Below, piece after piece: positions 16,483 to 26,318 of a DNA stretch of 40,496 nt. The stretch is taken from assembly GCA_016882385.1 (NCBI GenBank), contig VGQC01000004.1, positions 1 through 40,496 on the forward strand, written 5' to 3'. The stretch is from Cyanobacteria bacterium M_DeepCast_100m_m1_067. Its GTDB lineage: Bacteria > Cyanobacteriota > Cyanobacteriia > PCC-6307 > Cyanobiaceae. The notes beneath the pieces were generated by a model. That model saw only the letters and a list, made by a program, of their open reading frames with translations, searched no databases and was not told the origin of the DNA. Position numbers and translations under genes: made by a program. Within the stretch, counting starts at the first letter, position 1, and each line of letters opens with the position of its first letter.

Positions 16483-17175
16483 ATGCTTCCCCCCGACCTG
16501 CGCTCCGCCGAGGCTGAAGCTCTGACGGCGATCCAGGCTGCTCTCAGCGGTGGTGCCAAGGGTCTGTGGACCGTGGAGCTGCGTTTTGAGGGCCTGCGGA
16601 TTTTGCCGTTGGCCCTGCGTTTGCAGGCGGCCCTCAGCCCGGCATTGCCCAGCCTGCGGCTGTTGTGTCCGGATGCCGGTGCCACGGCCCTGGCCCAGCG
16701 CGATGCCCCGGATTTCGCCGCCCGCATCGCCAGCCTGCGGGATCAGATGCGCCTGCAGCAGGCCGACGGCGGCAGCGAAGGTGTGCTGCTGCTGGTGGCC
16801 CCCTCCCCCGCCGACTACGAGGAGGTGGAGCAGGTGTGCGCCCTGCACCGTGGCGCGGTGGTGCTGCTCAACGGCAGCCTGGAGGATGCGGCGGTGGGCA
16901 TTGGCAGCGTCGCCCGGGAGCGCCGCAAAGGATTTTTGTCGGGATGGCAAAGCGCCTATGCCCTGATTCCCTCGGGTGATGGGGCGCTGCGCCGCGCCTG
17001 TCCTGATCCCTGGGAGCTCTACCGCTGCGATCCCGATGGCTACCGCTTTGTGGCCCACTTCGATCAGAAGCCGGATGCGGAGCAGCAGGCCCTGGCTCTG
17101 GCCGGTGAGGGCGGGCTGGGGCTCGGCGGCAACCTCAAGGTGATGGATGCCTTCATCGAGGGGCTGCGCAACTAG
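16483..17175 (+). CDS. DUF1995 family protein (230 aa)
   Basis: The protein begins MLPPDLRSAEAEALTAIQAA and contains GLWTVELRFEGLRILPLALR, LLLVAPSPADYEEVEQVCAL and AVVLLNGSLEDAAVGIGSVA. It then has a Trp/Tyr-rich segment (FLSGWQSAYALIP, PWELYRCDPDGYRFVAHFDQ). This is the DUF1995 architecture found in cyanobacteria and plastids; plant members include thylakoid-associated proteins. The biochemical function is unknown. ATG 16483 follows an in-frame TTG at 16480; the ATG is taken as start. Soluble, without a signal peptide. It lies 47 nt after the cysteine desulfurase gene on the same strand. Confidence 0.88.
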   Translation: MLPPDLRSAEAEALTAIQAALSGGAKGLWTVELRFEGLRILPLALRLQAALSPALPSLRLLCPDAGATALAQRDAPDFAARIASLRDQMRLQQADGGSEGVLLLVAPSPADYEEVEQVCALHRGAVVLLNGSLEDAAVGIGSVARERRKGFLSGWQSAYALIPSGDGALRRACPDPWELYRCDPDGYRFVAHFDQKPDAEQQALALAGEGGLGLGGNLKVMDAFIEGLRN

Positions 17176-17265
17176 GCACGCGACCCGCCCCCTGCCCTGG
17201 TGGGTCGCGGCCCTGGTGGGACCCGACGAACCTCCGTACACTTCGCCGAACCCTGGATCAGCCCG

Positions 17266-17805
17266 ATGGCCTCCGAGCGCGACCTGTCTTCAGCACGCAA
17301 CGGCCGCTCCTGGAGCCTGGTGGATCTCGGCGCCGCCGCCGCGGTGGTGCTCGCCGCCGTTGGTGTGATCTGGAGTCCCAAACTCAGCGGGGCCGTGGCC
17401 CAGGCCACCGGTGCCCTCACGCCGGTCACGGTGCTGGTGGATGTCCGCGGTGTGCCGGTGGCGGATCCCACCGCCTTGATTCAGGCGGCGCAGCGCGAAG
17501 GCAAGGTGGCCATCGTGATCCGCAACCAGCCCCATGGATCGGTGGATGTCAAGCAGGTTCTGCCCCTGCAGCGCCGGCTGACGGCTGTGCAGCCCAACGG
17601 CACGGTGGTGACGGCGGCGGATCCGAACCAGACCACCATGGGCAGCCTGGATGCCCGCTTTGTGCTGCAGGGCCAGGGCCGCAAGAGTGGCGGCGGCGTC
17701 GTCTTCGGCAACCAGAACCTCAAGGTCGGCGCCCCCGTGGAGATCGAGGGCTTGCAGTACCGCGTCGGGGGCACGGTGAGTGGCCTGCAAGCTGGAGGCC
17801 AGTGA
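17266..17805 (+). CDS. DUF4330 membrane-anchored protein (179 aa)
   Basis: An N-terminal arginine-containing segment (NGRSWSLVDLGAAAAVVLAA, then VGVIWSPKLSGAVAQATG) forms one membrane anchor. A beta-rich extracytoplasmic domain follows, with PVTVLVDVRGVPVADPTALI, VAIVIRNQPHGSVDVKQVLP and a closing FGNQNLKVGAPVEIEGLQYR. This is DUF4330, a cyanobacterial family of unknown function. Two bases after its stop begins the dacB-type gene, with a GGAGG ribosome binding site inside this gene's last codons. That suggests coupling and a possible cell-envelope role (inference). Confidence 0.88.
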   Translation: MASERDLSSARNGRSWSLVDLGAAAAVVLAAVGVIWSPKLSGAVAQATGALTPVTVLVDVRGVPVADPTALIQAAQREGKVAIVIRNQPHGSVDVKQVLPLQRRLTAVQPNGTVVTAADPNQTTMGSLDARFVLQGQGRKSGGGVVFGNQNLKVGAPVEIEGLQYRVGGTVSGLQAGGQ

Positions 17806-17806
17806 G

Positions 17807-19105
17807 ATGGGCTCCATCCGTGGTTCCCTCCAAGCGGCTGCCGGACTGATCACGCTGGCGGTGCTGCCGGCGGCAGCCCTGGCCCAGCAGGCCCCGGCGA
17901 TCACCGCCTATGCGCTGGAGCCGGCGCCGCTGGCCACCCTGCCGCCGCTGCCCCCTCCGCTGGGCCTGCCCCAGTTGCAGGCGCAGGTGAGCTGCCCGGC
18001 GCTGCAGCAGCGGCTCCTGGCCACCGTGGGCAGCCAGGCACCGGTCTGGAGCATCAGCATTGCCGATGGCCAGGGTCGTCTGCTTGCCGATCTCAACGGC
18101 ACCCGGCCCCGCATCCCGGCCTCCAACCAGAAACTGCTGAGCACGGCCTACGCCCTCGATCGGCTCGGGCCCGATTATCGCCTCAACACCCAGCTCTGGC
18201 GCCTCAGCGACGGCAGCTTCCGCCTTACCGGTGAGGGCGACCCCGACCTGGCCTTGCCCCAGCTGCAACGCTTTGCCAAGTTGGCCCTTGGAACGGGCGG
18301 CAGCAGCGGCGAGCCTCCCTCGCTGGTGCGCCTGCAGATCGCCGAAGAGCCCCGCCAGGCCTGGTGGCCGCAGGGCTGGCATCCCGACGACCGCTACTAC
18401 GCCTACGGGGCACCGATCACACGGCTGGCCATCACCAGCAATGCCATCCACGACGCGGTGATGAATCCGCCCTCCCGTCTGCAAGCCCTGCTCCAAAAAA
18501 CCGTGGGCCTGCAGGGCGGCAAGGTGCAGGTGTCTCAGGTGTCGTCGCGCGCGCCCCTGCCGGGCGATGCCGTGCTGCTGCATCAGGAAGCGTCAGCTCC
18601 GATGCACAACCTGCTGAGCCTGGCCAACACCGAGAGCCACAACTTCACCGCCGAAGTGCTGCTGCGGCAAGCCGCCGGCAGTTGGGATCTGGGTGAGGCC
18701 GCCCAGCGCCAAACCCTCTGGCTGGGTGAGCAGGGCCTGCCGATGCAGGGGGTGCGCATCGCCGATGGCAGTGGTCTTGACCGGGCCAATCGCCTCACCA
18801 GTCGCTTCCTCACGGCCCTGTTGCTGCGGATGGATCAGCACCCCTATGGCCGTGCCTACCTGGCATCCATGGCTGTTGCCGGCCAGCGGGGCACCCTGCG
18901 CAATCTCTACGTGGGGACCCCTCTGCAAGGCCAATTCTTTGGCAAAACCGGCACGATCAGCGGGGTGCGCTCGATCAGTGGTGTGCTGCTCACCAGTGCT
19001 GGCCCTCGCTACGTGAGTGCGATCAGCAATGGAGCCAGCTCCCCCAACGACACCATCGGCCGGGTGCTGCGCCAGGCGCAGAACACCCAGCTCTGCCCGC
19101 TCTAG
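17807..19105 (+). CDS. dacB: D-alanyl-D-alanine carboxypeptidase/endopeptidase, PBP4 type (432 aa)
   Basis: A signal peptide (LITLAVLPAAALAQ at about residues 14-27) directs it to the periplasm, where class C penicillin-binding proteins trim peptidoglycan side chains or cleave cross-links. The three active-site motifs are SNQK (Ser106-Lys109), SHN (Ser277-Asn279, usually SxN) and KTG (Lys380-Gly382, in FFGKTGTISG). Length agrees with cyanobacterial PBP4. ATG 17807 is supported by GGAGG at 17794-17798. The upstream gene is DUF4330. The stop TAG lies within a CTAG that also contains the stop of the opposite-strand DivIVA-like gene. Confidence 0.93.
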   Translation: MGSIRGSLQAAAGLITLAVLPAAALAQQAPAITAYALEPAPLATLPPLPPPLGLPQLQAQVSCPALQQRLLATVGSQAPVWSISIADGQGRLLADLNGTRPRIPASNQKLLSTAYALDRLGPDYRLNTQLWRLSDGSFRLTGEGDPDLALPQLQRFAKLALGTGGSSGEPPSLVRLQIAEEPRQAWWPQGWHPDDRYYAYGAPITRLAITSNAIHDAVMNPPSRLQALLQKTVGLQGGKVQVSQVSSRAPLPGDAVLLHQEASAPMHNLLSLANTESHNFTAEVLLRQAAGSWDLGEAAQRQTLWLGEQGLPMQGVRIADGSGLDRANRLTSRFLTALLLRMDQHPYGRAYLASMAVAGQRGTLRNLYVGTPLQGQFFGKTGTISGVRSISGVLLTSAGPRYVSAISNGASSPNDTIGRVLRQAQNTQLCPL

Positions 19106-19974
19106 CCCGCCAGCTGCTTCAGGGTGTTGGCCACCCGCCGGCGGCGGCTCACGGGCTCCTCAGTGCCGCTTGAGGTTGCGTCCGGGGCCTGGAGTCGCAC
19201 CAGTTCGCGCCGGCCCCCCAGCACCACCTGACTCATCTCCTTGAGCCGGCCTTCCAGTTCGCCCAGCACCTGCTCGGCATAGCGATTGGCACCGTCCTGG
19301 ATGGTGGCGGCCTCCTGGCGGCTGCGGGACACCAGGGCATCGCATTGCTGCTGGGTCTGCTGGCGGAACTGCAGGGCGTCGTTGTGCAGCCGCTCCGCTT
19401 CGGCCTGGCTGTCGCGCTGCACCCGCATCCCCTCCTGGCGGATCTGCTCCAGCTCCGCCATCGCCTGTTGCCTGTTGCGCTCGTGTTGCTCCAGCAGCTG
19501 ACGGTTGCGTTCGGCGGCCTCCTGCTCCAGCTGCTGGCGGCGGGCCGCAAACTGTTGCTCCATCTGGGCCATGCGGGCCTGGTGTTCCTGCTCGGCCTGG
19601 GCCACCTGTTGGCGGGCCTGCAGCATCAGCTGCTCGCATTGCTGGCGGGCCTGGTCGCGCAACTCCGCCACCTGTCGCTCCGCCTCCTGGCGGATCGCGG
19701 CGCTGTTGATGAGCTGTTCCCGCTCGCGCTTGCCGGTGGCAATGATCTCGTCGGCCTGCTGGCGGGCCTGCCCGATGAACTCCTCCCGCTGGCGGATCAG
19801 CTCCACCGCCTGGCTCAGCTGCGTTGGCAGCGCCTCCCGCAGAGCATCCATCACTTCGATGGCGTCCTGTTCGTTCACCAGGCGGCCACCGCTGAAGGGA
19901 ATGCGGCTGCCTTCGAGCACGATCTCCTCGAGTTGATCGAGCTGATCGAGCACGGTGATGGTGGCCTCGGCCAT
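19102..19974 (-). CDS. DivIVA-like coiled-coil protein (290 aa)
   Basis: After a short start (TITVLDQLDQLEEIVLEGSR, IPFSGGRLVNEQDAIEVMDA) comes a single long coiled coil of about 190 residues. It is very rich in Gln, Glu, Arg and Ala (REREQLINSAAIRQEAERQV, AQMEQQFAARRQQLEQEAAE). It ends near ELEGRLKEMSQVVLGGRREL, with a basic C-terminus RRRRVANTLKQLAG. Cyanobacterial proteins of this layout are usually labelled DivIVA-domain or ATP-synthase-B-like. A cytoskeletal or division role is inference, supported by the neighbouring PBP4 gene. It lies 8 nt downstream of coaD on the same strand, which fits a coaD-coiled-coil operon. Confidence 0.85.
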   Translation of the reverse strand: MAEATITVLDQLDQLEEIVLEGSRIPFSGGRLVNEQDAIEVMDALREALPTQLSQAVELIRQREEFIGQARQQADEIIATGKREREQLINSAAIRQEAERQVAELRDQARQQCEQLMLQARQQVAQAEQEHQARMAQMEQQFAARRQQLEQEAAERNRQLLEQHERNRQQAMAELEQIRQEGMRVQRDSQAEAERLHNDALQFRQQTQQQCDALVSRSRQEAATIQDGANRYAEQVLGELEGRLKEMSQVVLGGRRELVRLQAPDATSSGTEEPVSRRRRVANTLKQLAG

Positions 19975-19982
19975 GGACGGCT

Positions 19983-20477
<495 letters not shown>

Positions 20478-20520
20478 CTATGGGCGCCCCTGGCGTTTCT
20501 AGAGTTGGATCAGTTCCGTA

Positions 20521-20532
20521 CGCCCTAGGGCG
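20521..20532. promoter_or_regulatory. Perfect 12-bp palindrome in a divergent promoter region
   Basis: CGCCCTAGGGCG reads the same on both strands and lies 11 nt before the flavin reductase start, within the coaD/flavin reductase intergenic space. A dimeric repressor could bind there, but palindromes of this composition also arise by chance at this GC content. Confidence 0.3.
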
Positions 20533-20543
20533 CTCTTGCCGCC

Positions 20544-21038
20544 ATGGCCCCAATTGCTTCCCTCAACGCCGAAGCCAAGAAGACGCTGCTGCGCAAGATT
20601 CCCCATGGGGTGTTCATCTGCGGCGTGGCCGAAGGTGAGGAGGTGAACGGTTTCACGGCCAGCTGGGTGACCCAGGGAAGCTTTGAGCCTCCCCTGGTGG
20701 TGATGGCGGTTCGGGCCGACAGCACCAGCAACGGCATGATCCAGCGCACCGGCAAGTTTTCCCTGAACGTGTTGGCGGCCGACCAGAAAGATCTGGCCGC
20801 CGTGTTTTTCAAGCCCCAAAAAGGGGTGGGCGGGCGCTTTGACGCCGCCCCGTTCCAGCTCGGGGAGCTGGGTTTGCCGATCCTGGAGAACGCGCTGGGG
20901 GCGGTGGAGTGCGAGCTGGTGGGTCAGGTGGCCCATGGCGACCACACTGTGTTTGTGGGTGAGGTGAAGACCGCCACCCTGCACCGCGATGGTGCCGCCC
21001 TGGAGCTGGGCAGCACGGGCTGGCAGTACGGCGGTTGA
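20544..21038 (+). CDS. Flavin reductase-like FMN-binding protein (164 aa)
   Basis: The protein has the split-barrel flavin reductase fold: [20 protein letters not shown], then [20 protein letters not shown] (the conserved FMN-binding N-G-x-T-x-S-W segment), then [20 protein letters not shown]. Family members reduce FMN or FAD with NAD(P)H, or pass electrons to partners such as rubredoxin-type proteins. No partner domain is fused here. ATG 20544 is a clear start with the palindrome upstream. Its TGA overlaps the TTG start of uvrC (bases 21035-21038), so the two are coupled. Confidence 0.88.
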   Translation: MAPIASLNAEAKKTLLRKIPHGVFICGVAEGEEVNGFTASWVTQGSFEPPLVVMAVRADSTSNGMIQRTGKFSLNVLAADQKDLAAVFFKPQKGVGGRFDAAPFQLGELGLPILENALGAVECELVGQVAHGDHTVFVGEVKTATLHRDGAALELGSTGWQYGG

Positions 21039-22996
21039 GCCTGCCCCTGCTGCAGCAACCTGATCGGCTCAAGGCCCGGCTGAGGGAGGTTCCCCCCGAG
21101 CCGGGCTGCTATCTGCTGCGCGACGCCAGCGACCGCATCCTCTACATCGGCAAGGCCAAGCTGCTGCGCAACCGCGTGCGCAGCTACTTCCAGAGCGGCA
21201 GTGGCCACGCCCACAGCCCGCGCATCTCGCTGATGGTGCGCCAGGTGGCCGAGATCGAATTCATCGTGACCGACAGCGAAGCTGAGGCGCTGGCGCTGGA
21301 ATCCAACCTGATTAAGCAAAACCAGCCGCACTTCAACGTGCTGCTGAAAGACGACAAGAAATACCCCTACCTCTGCATCACCTGGAGTGAGGCCTACCCG
21401 CGCATCTTCATCACCCGGCGGCGTCGCTTCCGCTCGCCCCTCGATCGCTTCTATGGCCCCTATGTGGATGTGGGCCTGCTGCGCCGCACCCTGGCCCTGG
21501 TGAAACGGGTGTTTCCCCTGCGTCAGCGGCCTCAGCCGCTCTACCGCGACCGCACCTGCCTCAACTTCGACATTGGCCGCTGCCCAGGCGTTTGCCAGGA
21601 GAAGATCAGCTCAGACGACTACCACCGCACCCTGCGCCAGGTGGCGATGGTGTTCCAGGGGCGCAACGAGGAGTTGTTGGAGCTGCTGCACGAGCAGATG
21701 GGCAAGTACGCCGAGCGGCTCGACTTCGAGAGTGCCGCCCGGGTGCGCGACCAGCTGCAGGGCATCGACACCCTCACGGCCGATCAGAAGATGAGCCTCG
21801 GCGACAGCTCGGTAAGCCGCGATGTGCTCGCCCTGGCGGCCGATGCGCGGGTGGCGGCCGTGCAGTTGTTTCAGATGCGGGCCGGCAAGTTGGTGGGTCG
21901 GTTGGGCTTCACCGCTGATGCCATCGGCGCCGATGGCTTGCCCCTGGAGCCTGGCCGGATTCTGCAGCGGGTGGTCGAGGAGCACTACAGCCAGGTGGAG
22001 CCGGTGGAGATCCCGCCCGAGCTGCTCTTGCAGCACCCCTTGCCCCAACAGCCCCTAATCGAGGAGTGGCTGGTGGAGCGCCGCGGCCGGCGCGTCAAGC
22101 TGGCCGTGCCCCAGCGGCAGCAGAAGGCCGACCTGATCGAGCTGCTGGAGCGCAACGCCAGCTACGAGCTGCAGCGGGCCCAACGGGGTGCTGAACAGCA
22201 GTTGCTGGCCACCGAAGACCTGGCCCAGCTGCTGGAGCTGCCCAGCCCGCCGCGGCGCATCGAGGGCTACGACATCAGCCACATCCAGGGCAGCGATGCG
22301 GTGGCCTCCCAGGTGGTGTTCATCGATGGGCTGCCGGCCAAGCAGCACTACCGCAAATACAAGATTCAGAGCAGCTCGATCCGCGCCGGCCACTCCGACG
22401 ACTTCATGGCCATGGCCGAGATCATGCGGCGGCGCTTCCGCCGCTGGGCCCAAGCCAAGGCGGAGGGAGCGGATCTGAGGACCCTGCGCCGGGCTGCCAA
22501 CACGGCCCTGCACACTGGCGGCCTCAACGACTGGCCCGATGTGGTGATGATCGACGGCGGCAAGGGCCAGCTCTCAGCCGTGATGGAGGCCCTACGGGAG
22601 CTGAACCTGGATGAGGAGCTGGTGGTCTGCTCCCTGGCCAAGCAGCGGGAGGAGGTGTTCGTGCCCGGGGCGAAGCAACCGCTGGAGAGTGAACCCGACC
22701 AGCTGGGGGTGCAGCTGCTGCGCCGCCTGCGCGATGAGGCCCACCGCTTCGCGGTGAGCTTCCACCGCCAGCAGCGGGGCGAGCGGATGAAGCGCTCCCG
22801 CCTGTCCGACATCCCGGGCCTCGGCCCCAAGCGGGTGAAGGAGCTGCTGGCCCATTTCCGCTCGATCGATGCCATCCAGCTGGCGAGCCCCGATCAGATC
22901 GCGGCGGCCCCGGGGGTGGGACCGGCGCTGGCCCGCCAGGTGTGGGACTACTTTCATCCCAGTGACGACCTCGCCGGCGAGGAGTTGGCCAGTTGA
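21035..22996 (+). CDS. uvrC: Excinuclease ABC subunit C (653 aa)
   Basis: UvrC makes both incisions of nucleotide excision repair. An N-terminal GIY-YIG nuclease is visible ([20 protein letters not shown]). A Cys-containing region ([20 protein letters not shown]) follows, then the UVR segment that contacts UvrB ([19 protein letters not shown]). Next come the RNase H-like nuclease ([20 protein letters not shown], then [14 protein letters not shown]) and C-terminal helix-hairpin-helix motifs ([18 protein letters not shown]). A TTG start at 21035 overlaps the preceding stop; no nearer ATG would keep the nuclease motif. Its stop in turn overlaps the next gene's TTG. Confidence 0.97.
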   Translation: MSLPLLQQPDRLKARLREVPPEPGCYLLRDASDRILYIGKAKLLRNRVRSYFQSGSGHAHSPRISLMVRQVAEIEFIVTDSEAEALALESNLIKQNQPHFNVLLKDDKKYPYLCITWSEAYPRIFITRRRRFRSPLDRFYGPYVDVGLLRRTLALVKRVFPLRQRPQPLYRDRTCLNFDIGRCPGVCQEKISSDDYHRTLRQVAMVFQGRNEELLELLHEQMGKYAERLDFESAARVRDQLQGIDTLTADQKMSLGDSSVSRDVLALAADARVAAVQLFQMRAGKLVGRLGFTADAIGADGLPLEPGRILQRVVEEHYSQVEPVEIPPELLLQHPLPQQPLIEEWLVERRGRRVKLAVPQRQQKADLIELLERNASYELQRAQRGAEQQLLATEDLAQLLELPSPPRRIEGYDISHIQGSDAVASQVVFIDGLPAKQHYRKYKIQSSSIRAGHSDDFMAMAEIMRRRFRRWAQAKAEGADLRTLRRAANTALHTGGLNDWPDVVMIDGGKGQLSAVMEALRELNLDEELVVCSLAKQREEVFVPGAKQPLESEPDQLGVQLLRRLRDEAHRFAVSFHRQQRGERMKRSRLSDIPGLGPKRVKELLAHFRSIDAIQLASPDQIAAAPGVGPALARQVWDYFHPSDDLAGEELAS

Positions 22997-23313
22997 GGCG
23001 CCTGGCTTTCCCCCTGCTGCTCTCCCTGGCCCTGGGTCTGCTGCTGCTCCTCTCTCCAGCCCTGACCAGCCCGGCCCTCGGCGCGCCCGGAATCTGCGTT
23101 GGCCCGGTGTGCGGCGATGAGATCAGCCGCAGCGCCAAGCACCACTGGCAGTTGCGCCTGCGGGTGAGCGACCAGCAGGGCCAGCACGAGCGCCTGGTGG
23201 TGGATTGCCGCAATGGCGGCGTGAGCCCCTTGGCTGGCCCGGTGGAGCGGGGTTATGCCGCCGCTGTGGCGCGACGCGCCTGCCGCCTGGCCGGGGAGTC
23301 CCCTCTGGCCTAA
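22993..23313 (+). CDS. Small exported hypothetical protein (106 aa)
   Basis: Begins [20 protein letters not shown] followed by [13 protein letters not shown], a clear signal peptide with likely cleavage after about residue 31. The mature part has two close cysteines ([15 protein letters not shown]), then [20 protein letters not shown] and a third cysteine in [12 protein letters not shown], with a fourth near the end (ARRACRLAG). So the mature protein may form disulfides. No known domain was recognised. It starts with TTG at 22993, overlapping the uvrC stop. It looks like a small conserved exported protein of picocyanobacteria; function unknown. Confidence 0.65.
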   Translation: MRRLAFPLLLSLALGLLLLLSPALTSPALGAPGICVGPVCGDEISRSAKHHWQLRLRVSDQQGQHERLVVDCRNGGVSPLAGPVERGYAAAVARRACRLAGESPLA

Positions 23314-23418
23314 CGGTCGCGACCGCGCTGGGCGGCGTGTCCGGTTCTCCGCCCCTTGGCCGCCGTTGCCGCTGGAGCTGTAGCCCCAGAATAAGTGTTG
23401 ATTCGCGCAAGGGCTGCC

Positions 23419-23676
23419 ATGGCTTCGACCCAACCCCTCCGGGTTGCCGGCAGGAACGGTCCCCCGCCTGCCTTCGTGGCTCCGATTCTGGGTCTCGCCG
23501 CCGTGGGTGCCCTGGTGATGATTCCCCTGGTGGCGCTGGCGGCGATCCCCTTGGTGCTCGCGGCTTTGATGGCTGTGGGCGGGGTGGTGGCCTTCGGCCT
23601 CAGCGTTTGGGCACTGATTGAAGGGCTGGCCGCCTTTGAGCGTTGGATCGAGTCCGACGGGCGCTTCCAGCAATGA
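23419..23676 (+). CDS. Small two-span membrane protein (85 aa)
   Basis: From ATG 23419 (MASTQPLRVAGRNGPPPAFV) the protein has a very hydrophobic Ala/Val/Leu/Gly-rich middle (ILGLAAVGALVMIPLVALAA, then IPLVLAALMAVGGVVAFGLS), probably two membrane helices, and an end FERWIESDGRFQQ. No family was recognised. It lies between the exported protein and the photolyase gene, all plus strand. An upstream start at 23395 is possible but less likely. Function unknown. Confidence 0.6.
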   Translation: MASTQPLRVAGRNGPPPAFVAPILGLAAVGALVMIPLVALAAIPLVLAALMAVGGVVAFGLSVWALIEGLAAFERWIESDGRFQQ

Positions 23677-23707
23677 CGGCGGGGCGTCACCTTCCCTGGG
23701 CCATGCC

Positions 23708-25243
23708 GTGAAGGGGATCTGGGTGCTGGGCGACCAGCTCTCGCAGAACCATCCGGCCCTGGCCTCCCTCGCTCCTGCCCAGGCTCGGGTGCTGCTGATC
23801 GAAAGCACATCGGTGCTGCAGCAGCGGCTGTATCACCGCCAGAAACTGGTGCTGGTGTGGAGCGCGATGCGCCACTACGCCGCTGCGCTGCGTCAGCTGG
23901 GCTGGAGCGTGGATTACGCCGAGGCGACCACCTTCGCCGCCGCTCTGCAGACCTGGATCACGCAGCACGGCATCCGTGAGCTGCACCTGATGGAGCCGGC
24001 CGAGCGTCCCTTCCGGATGGCGATTGAGCGGCTCGATCTGCCGGTGCCGTTGGTGTGGCATCGCTCCAACGCCTTCCTCTGGAGCCAGGCTGACTTTGCG
24101 GCCTGGGCCCAGCCCTACAAGCAGCTGCGCATGGAGCTGTTTTACCGGCAGGGGCGCAAGCGCTTCGGTGTGCTGATGGCCGACGACGACCAGCCCCTGG
24201 GCGGCCAGTGGAATTTTGACCACGACAACCGCAAGGCCCCGCCCAAGGGGCTGGCCGGCCCCGAACCGCTGGGGTTCGAGCCCGATGCGACCACCCGGGC
24301 GGTGATGGCCAAGGTGGAGCACCTTGCCGCAGAACTGGCGGCGAGCGGGGCCGTGCCCCTGCCCGGGCTGAGTGAACCGTTCCGCTGGGCCGTGACCCGC
24401 GAGCAGGCCCTGGCTGCGCTGGAGCACTTCATCGGCAGCCGCCTCGATGGCTTCGGACCGTTTCAGGACGCCATGGTGAGCGGCCAGCCCACCCTCTGGC
24501 ATGCCCTGCTGTCTCCCTATCTCAACCTGGGCTTGCTGCACCCCCTGGAGGTGATCCGGCGGCTGGAGCAGGCGGGCCTGGAGCGGGGCACCCCGCTCGC
24601 GTCGCTGGAGGGGGTGATTCGTCAGATCCTGGGCTGGCGGGAATACACCCACGGCCTGTATTGGTGGTTTGGGCCCGACTATCCCCAGCGCAACCATTTC
24701 GGCGCCGATCGCCCTCTGCCGGTGTGGCTGGAGCAGCTGGGCGGCAGCGGCATGGCCTGCATGGACACGGTGCTGGCGGAGCTGAACAGCAGCGGCTATG
24801 CCCACCACATCCAGCGCCTGATGGTGCTCGCCAACTACGGCCTGATCGCCGGCTTGGATCCCCAGGCCTTCACAGCCTGGTTCCACCGGATGTTTGTCGA
24901 TGGCTACGACTGGGTGATGCAGACCAATGTGATCGGCATGGGTCTGTTCGCCGATGGTGGTCTCCTGGCCAGCAAGCCCTACGCCGCCAGTGGCAACTAC
25001 ATCAACCGGATGAGCACCTACTGCAAGGGCTGCCGTTACAACCCCAAGCAGCGCACGGGCCCAACGGCCTGCCCATTCAATGCCCTGTATTGGGACTTTC
25101 TGGCCCGCCACGCCGAAACGCTGCGGCGCAACCCCCGCATGGGCCTGGTGATGAAGCAGCTCGAGAAGATCCCTGGCGACGAGCTGGTCGCGATCCGGGC
25201 TGCAGCGGCTGCCCACCTGGGCGTTGAAGCCTCTCCGGGATGA
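23708..25243 (+). CDS. Fe-S bacterial photolyase, PhrB/FeS-BCP group (511 aa)
   Basis: A cryptochrome/photolyase of the prokaryotic Fe-S group (COG3046). The N-terminal domain begins WVLGDQLSQNHPALASLAPA and the FAD domain includes ILGWREYTHGLYWWFGPDYP. Four cysteines fit the 4Fe-4S cluster: Cys351 (in GMACMDT), then Cys439 and Cys442 (CKGCRYNPKQ) and Cys455 (TACPFNALYW). Their spacing agrees with the cluster ligands of Agrobacterium PhrB (350, 438, 441, 454), as I recall them. Characterised relatives repair (6-4) photoproducts; that activity here is inferred. GTG 23708 is chosen because the conserved strand begins there. Its stop overlaps the bestrophin start. Confidence 0.92.
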   Translation: MKGIWVLGDQLSQNHPALASLAPAQARVLLIESTSVLQQRLYHRQKLVLVWSAMRHYAAALRQLGWSVDYAEATTFAAALQTWITQHGIRELHLMEPAERPFRMAIERLDLPVPLVWHRSNAFLWSQADFAAWAQPYKQLRMELFYRQGRKRFGVLMADDDQPLGGQWNFDHDNRKAPPKGLAGPEPLGFEPDATTRAVMAKVEHLAAELAASGAVPLPGLSEPFRWAVTREQALAALEHFIGSRLDGFGPFQDAMVSGQPTLWHALLSPYLNLGLLHPLEVIRRLEQAGLERGTPLASLEGVIRQILGWREYTHGLYWWFGPDYPQRNHFGADRPLPVWLEQLGGSGMACMDTVLAELNSSGYAHHIQRLMVLANYGLIAGLDPQAFTAWFHRMFVDGYDWVMQTNVIGMGLFADGGLLASKPYAASGNYINRMSTYCKGCRYNPKQRTGPTACPFNALYWDFLARHAETLRRNPRMGLVMKQLEKIPGDELVAIRAAAAAHLGVEASPG

Positions 25244-26196
25244 TGGATGTGCGTTCGCTTCACCCCATGTCCACGCTGCTGACGGGTGGTCATGGTGATC
25301 CTCCCCGCACCCGCCGGCACGACTACGGACTGGTGGTGCTGCAGCTGTTCTGGCGGATGCGCCTCGATCTGCTGGTGTTTGCGCTTTTGGTGGCGGCGGT
25401 GGTGTGGCGTGGCCCCCTGCAGAGCCGCTGGACCCTGACGCCCATGGGCATCTCCGTTCTGGGGATCGCCGTGTCGATCTTCATCGCCTTCCGCAACACC
25501 CAGGCCATCAACCGCTGGTGGGAAGCACGCACCCTCTGGGGAGCCATGGTGAACCACAGCCGCAAATGGCGCGATGTGCTCCTGGCCTTGCTGCCCCACC
25601 GACAGCTCGCCACCCAGCGGGGGCGCTGCTTGATGGAGTATCAGGTGGCTCAGGTGTGGCTGCTCAACTTTGAGTTGCGCAATTTCTGGCGCGCTGATCT
25701 GCACCGCGGCGTGGAGGGTCTGTTGGGCGATCTGCAGCTGCAGCCCACAACCACTCTGCAGGAGGTCTGCCGGCAACGGGCTCAGGCGATTGAGCGGTTG
25801 CATCGTGATGGCTGGATTGATGGCTGGGGCCGGCAACAATTGATGGAGGTGAGCAACCTCTGCCACGACGCGATTGGTGGTCTGCAACGCATTCGCAACA
25901 CCCCCATTCCCGCGTCCTACGACGTGTTCGTGCGCATGATCACCTGGCTTTATGGCCTGCAGTTGCTGTTGGAATTTCAGCGATCCAGCCACTGGCTGAT
26001 CGGGGTGGTGCTGTTCATGGGCTTTCTCACGGCCGAGCGCATCGGTTCCTACGTGGAGGGCCCCTTCGATCGCGATGGCAGCAGCTTCTCGCTGCCCCTC
26101 AATGCCATCTGCAGCACCATTACCAATGATCTGATGCAACGGCCGCTGGATTTCGGCAGCTTCCGCCCCAGCCAGGATCCGGCTCGCTGGGATTGA
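25240..26196 (+). CDS. Bestrophin-like channel protein (318 aa)
   Basis: The protein has membrane helices near its start (LDLLVFALLVAAVVWRGPLQ; ISVLGIAVSIFIAFRNTQA) and the bestrophin/UPF0187 signature AINRWWEARTLWGAMVNHSR. An RIRNTPIPASYDVFVR segment and further helices (LIGVVLFMGFLTAER) follow. Bacterial bestrophin homologues form pentameric ion channels; in photosynthetic organisms relatives pass chloride or bicarbonate across membranes. The ion here is not predictable from sequence. Start is ATG 25240 or the adjacent in-frame ATG 25243, overlapping the photolyase stop codon (ATGATG). Confidence 0.88.
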   Translation: MMDVRSLHPMSTLLTGGHGDPPRTRRHDYGLVVLQLFWRMRLDLLVFALLVAAVVWRGPLQSRWTLTPMGISVLGIAVSIFIAFRNTQAINRWWEARTLWGAMVNHSRKWRDVLLALLPHRQLATQRGRCLMEYQVAQVWLLNFELRNFWRADLHRGVEGLLGDLQLQPTTTLQEVCRQRAQAIERLHRDGWIDGWGRQQLMEVSNLCHDAIGGLQRIRNTPIPASYDVFVRMITWLYGLQLLLEFQRSSHWLIGVVLFMGFLTAERIGSYVEGPFDRDGSSFSLPLNAICSTITNDLMQRPLDFGSFRPSQDPARWD

Positions 26197-26318
26197 CTGA
26201 ATCACCGATCGCAACGCTGCTCAGCACGCCCCTGCCAAGGCTTGGCAGAGGTTGTCCTGCTCTGGAGCGCCCGGTGGCCTGAGGCCCTACCTTGTGGCTC
26301 GCCCTGCCCACCACCGCC

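Noticed and set aside
23687-25216. 509-residue minus-strand frame
   Set aside because: It is the exact complement of the photolyase gene, is rich in His/Gln/Gly/Ala and shows no domain.
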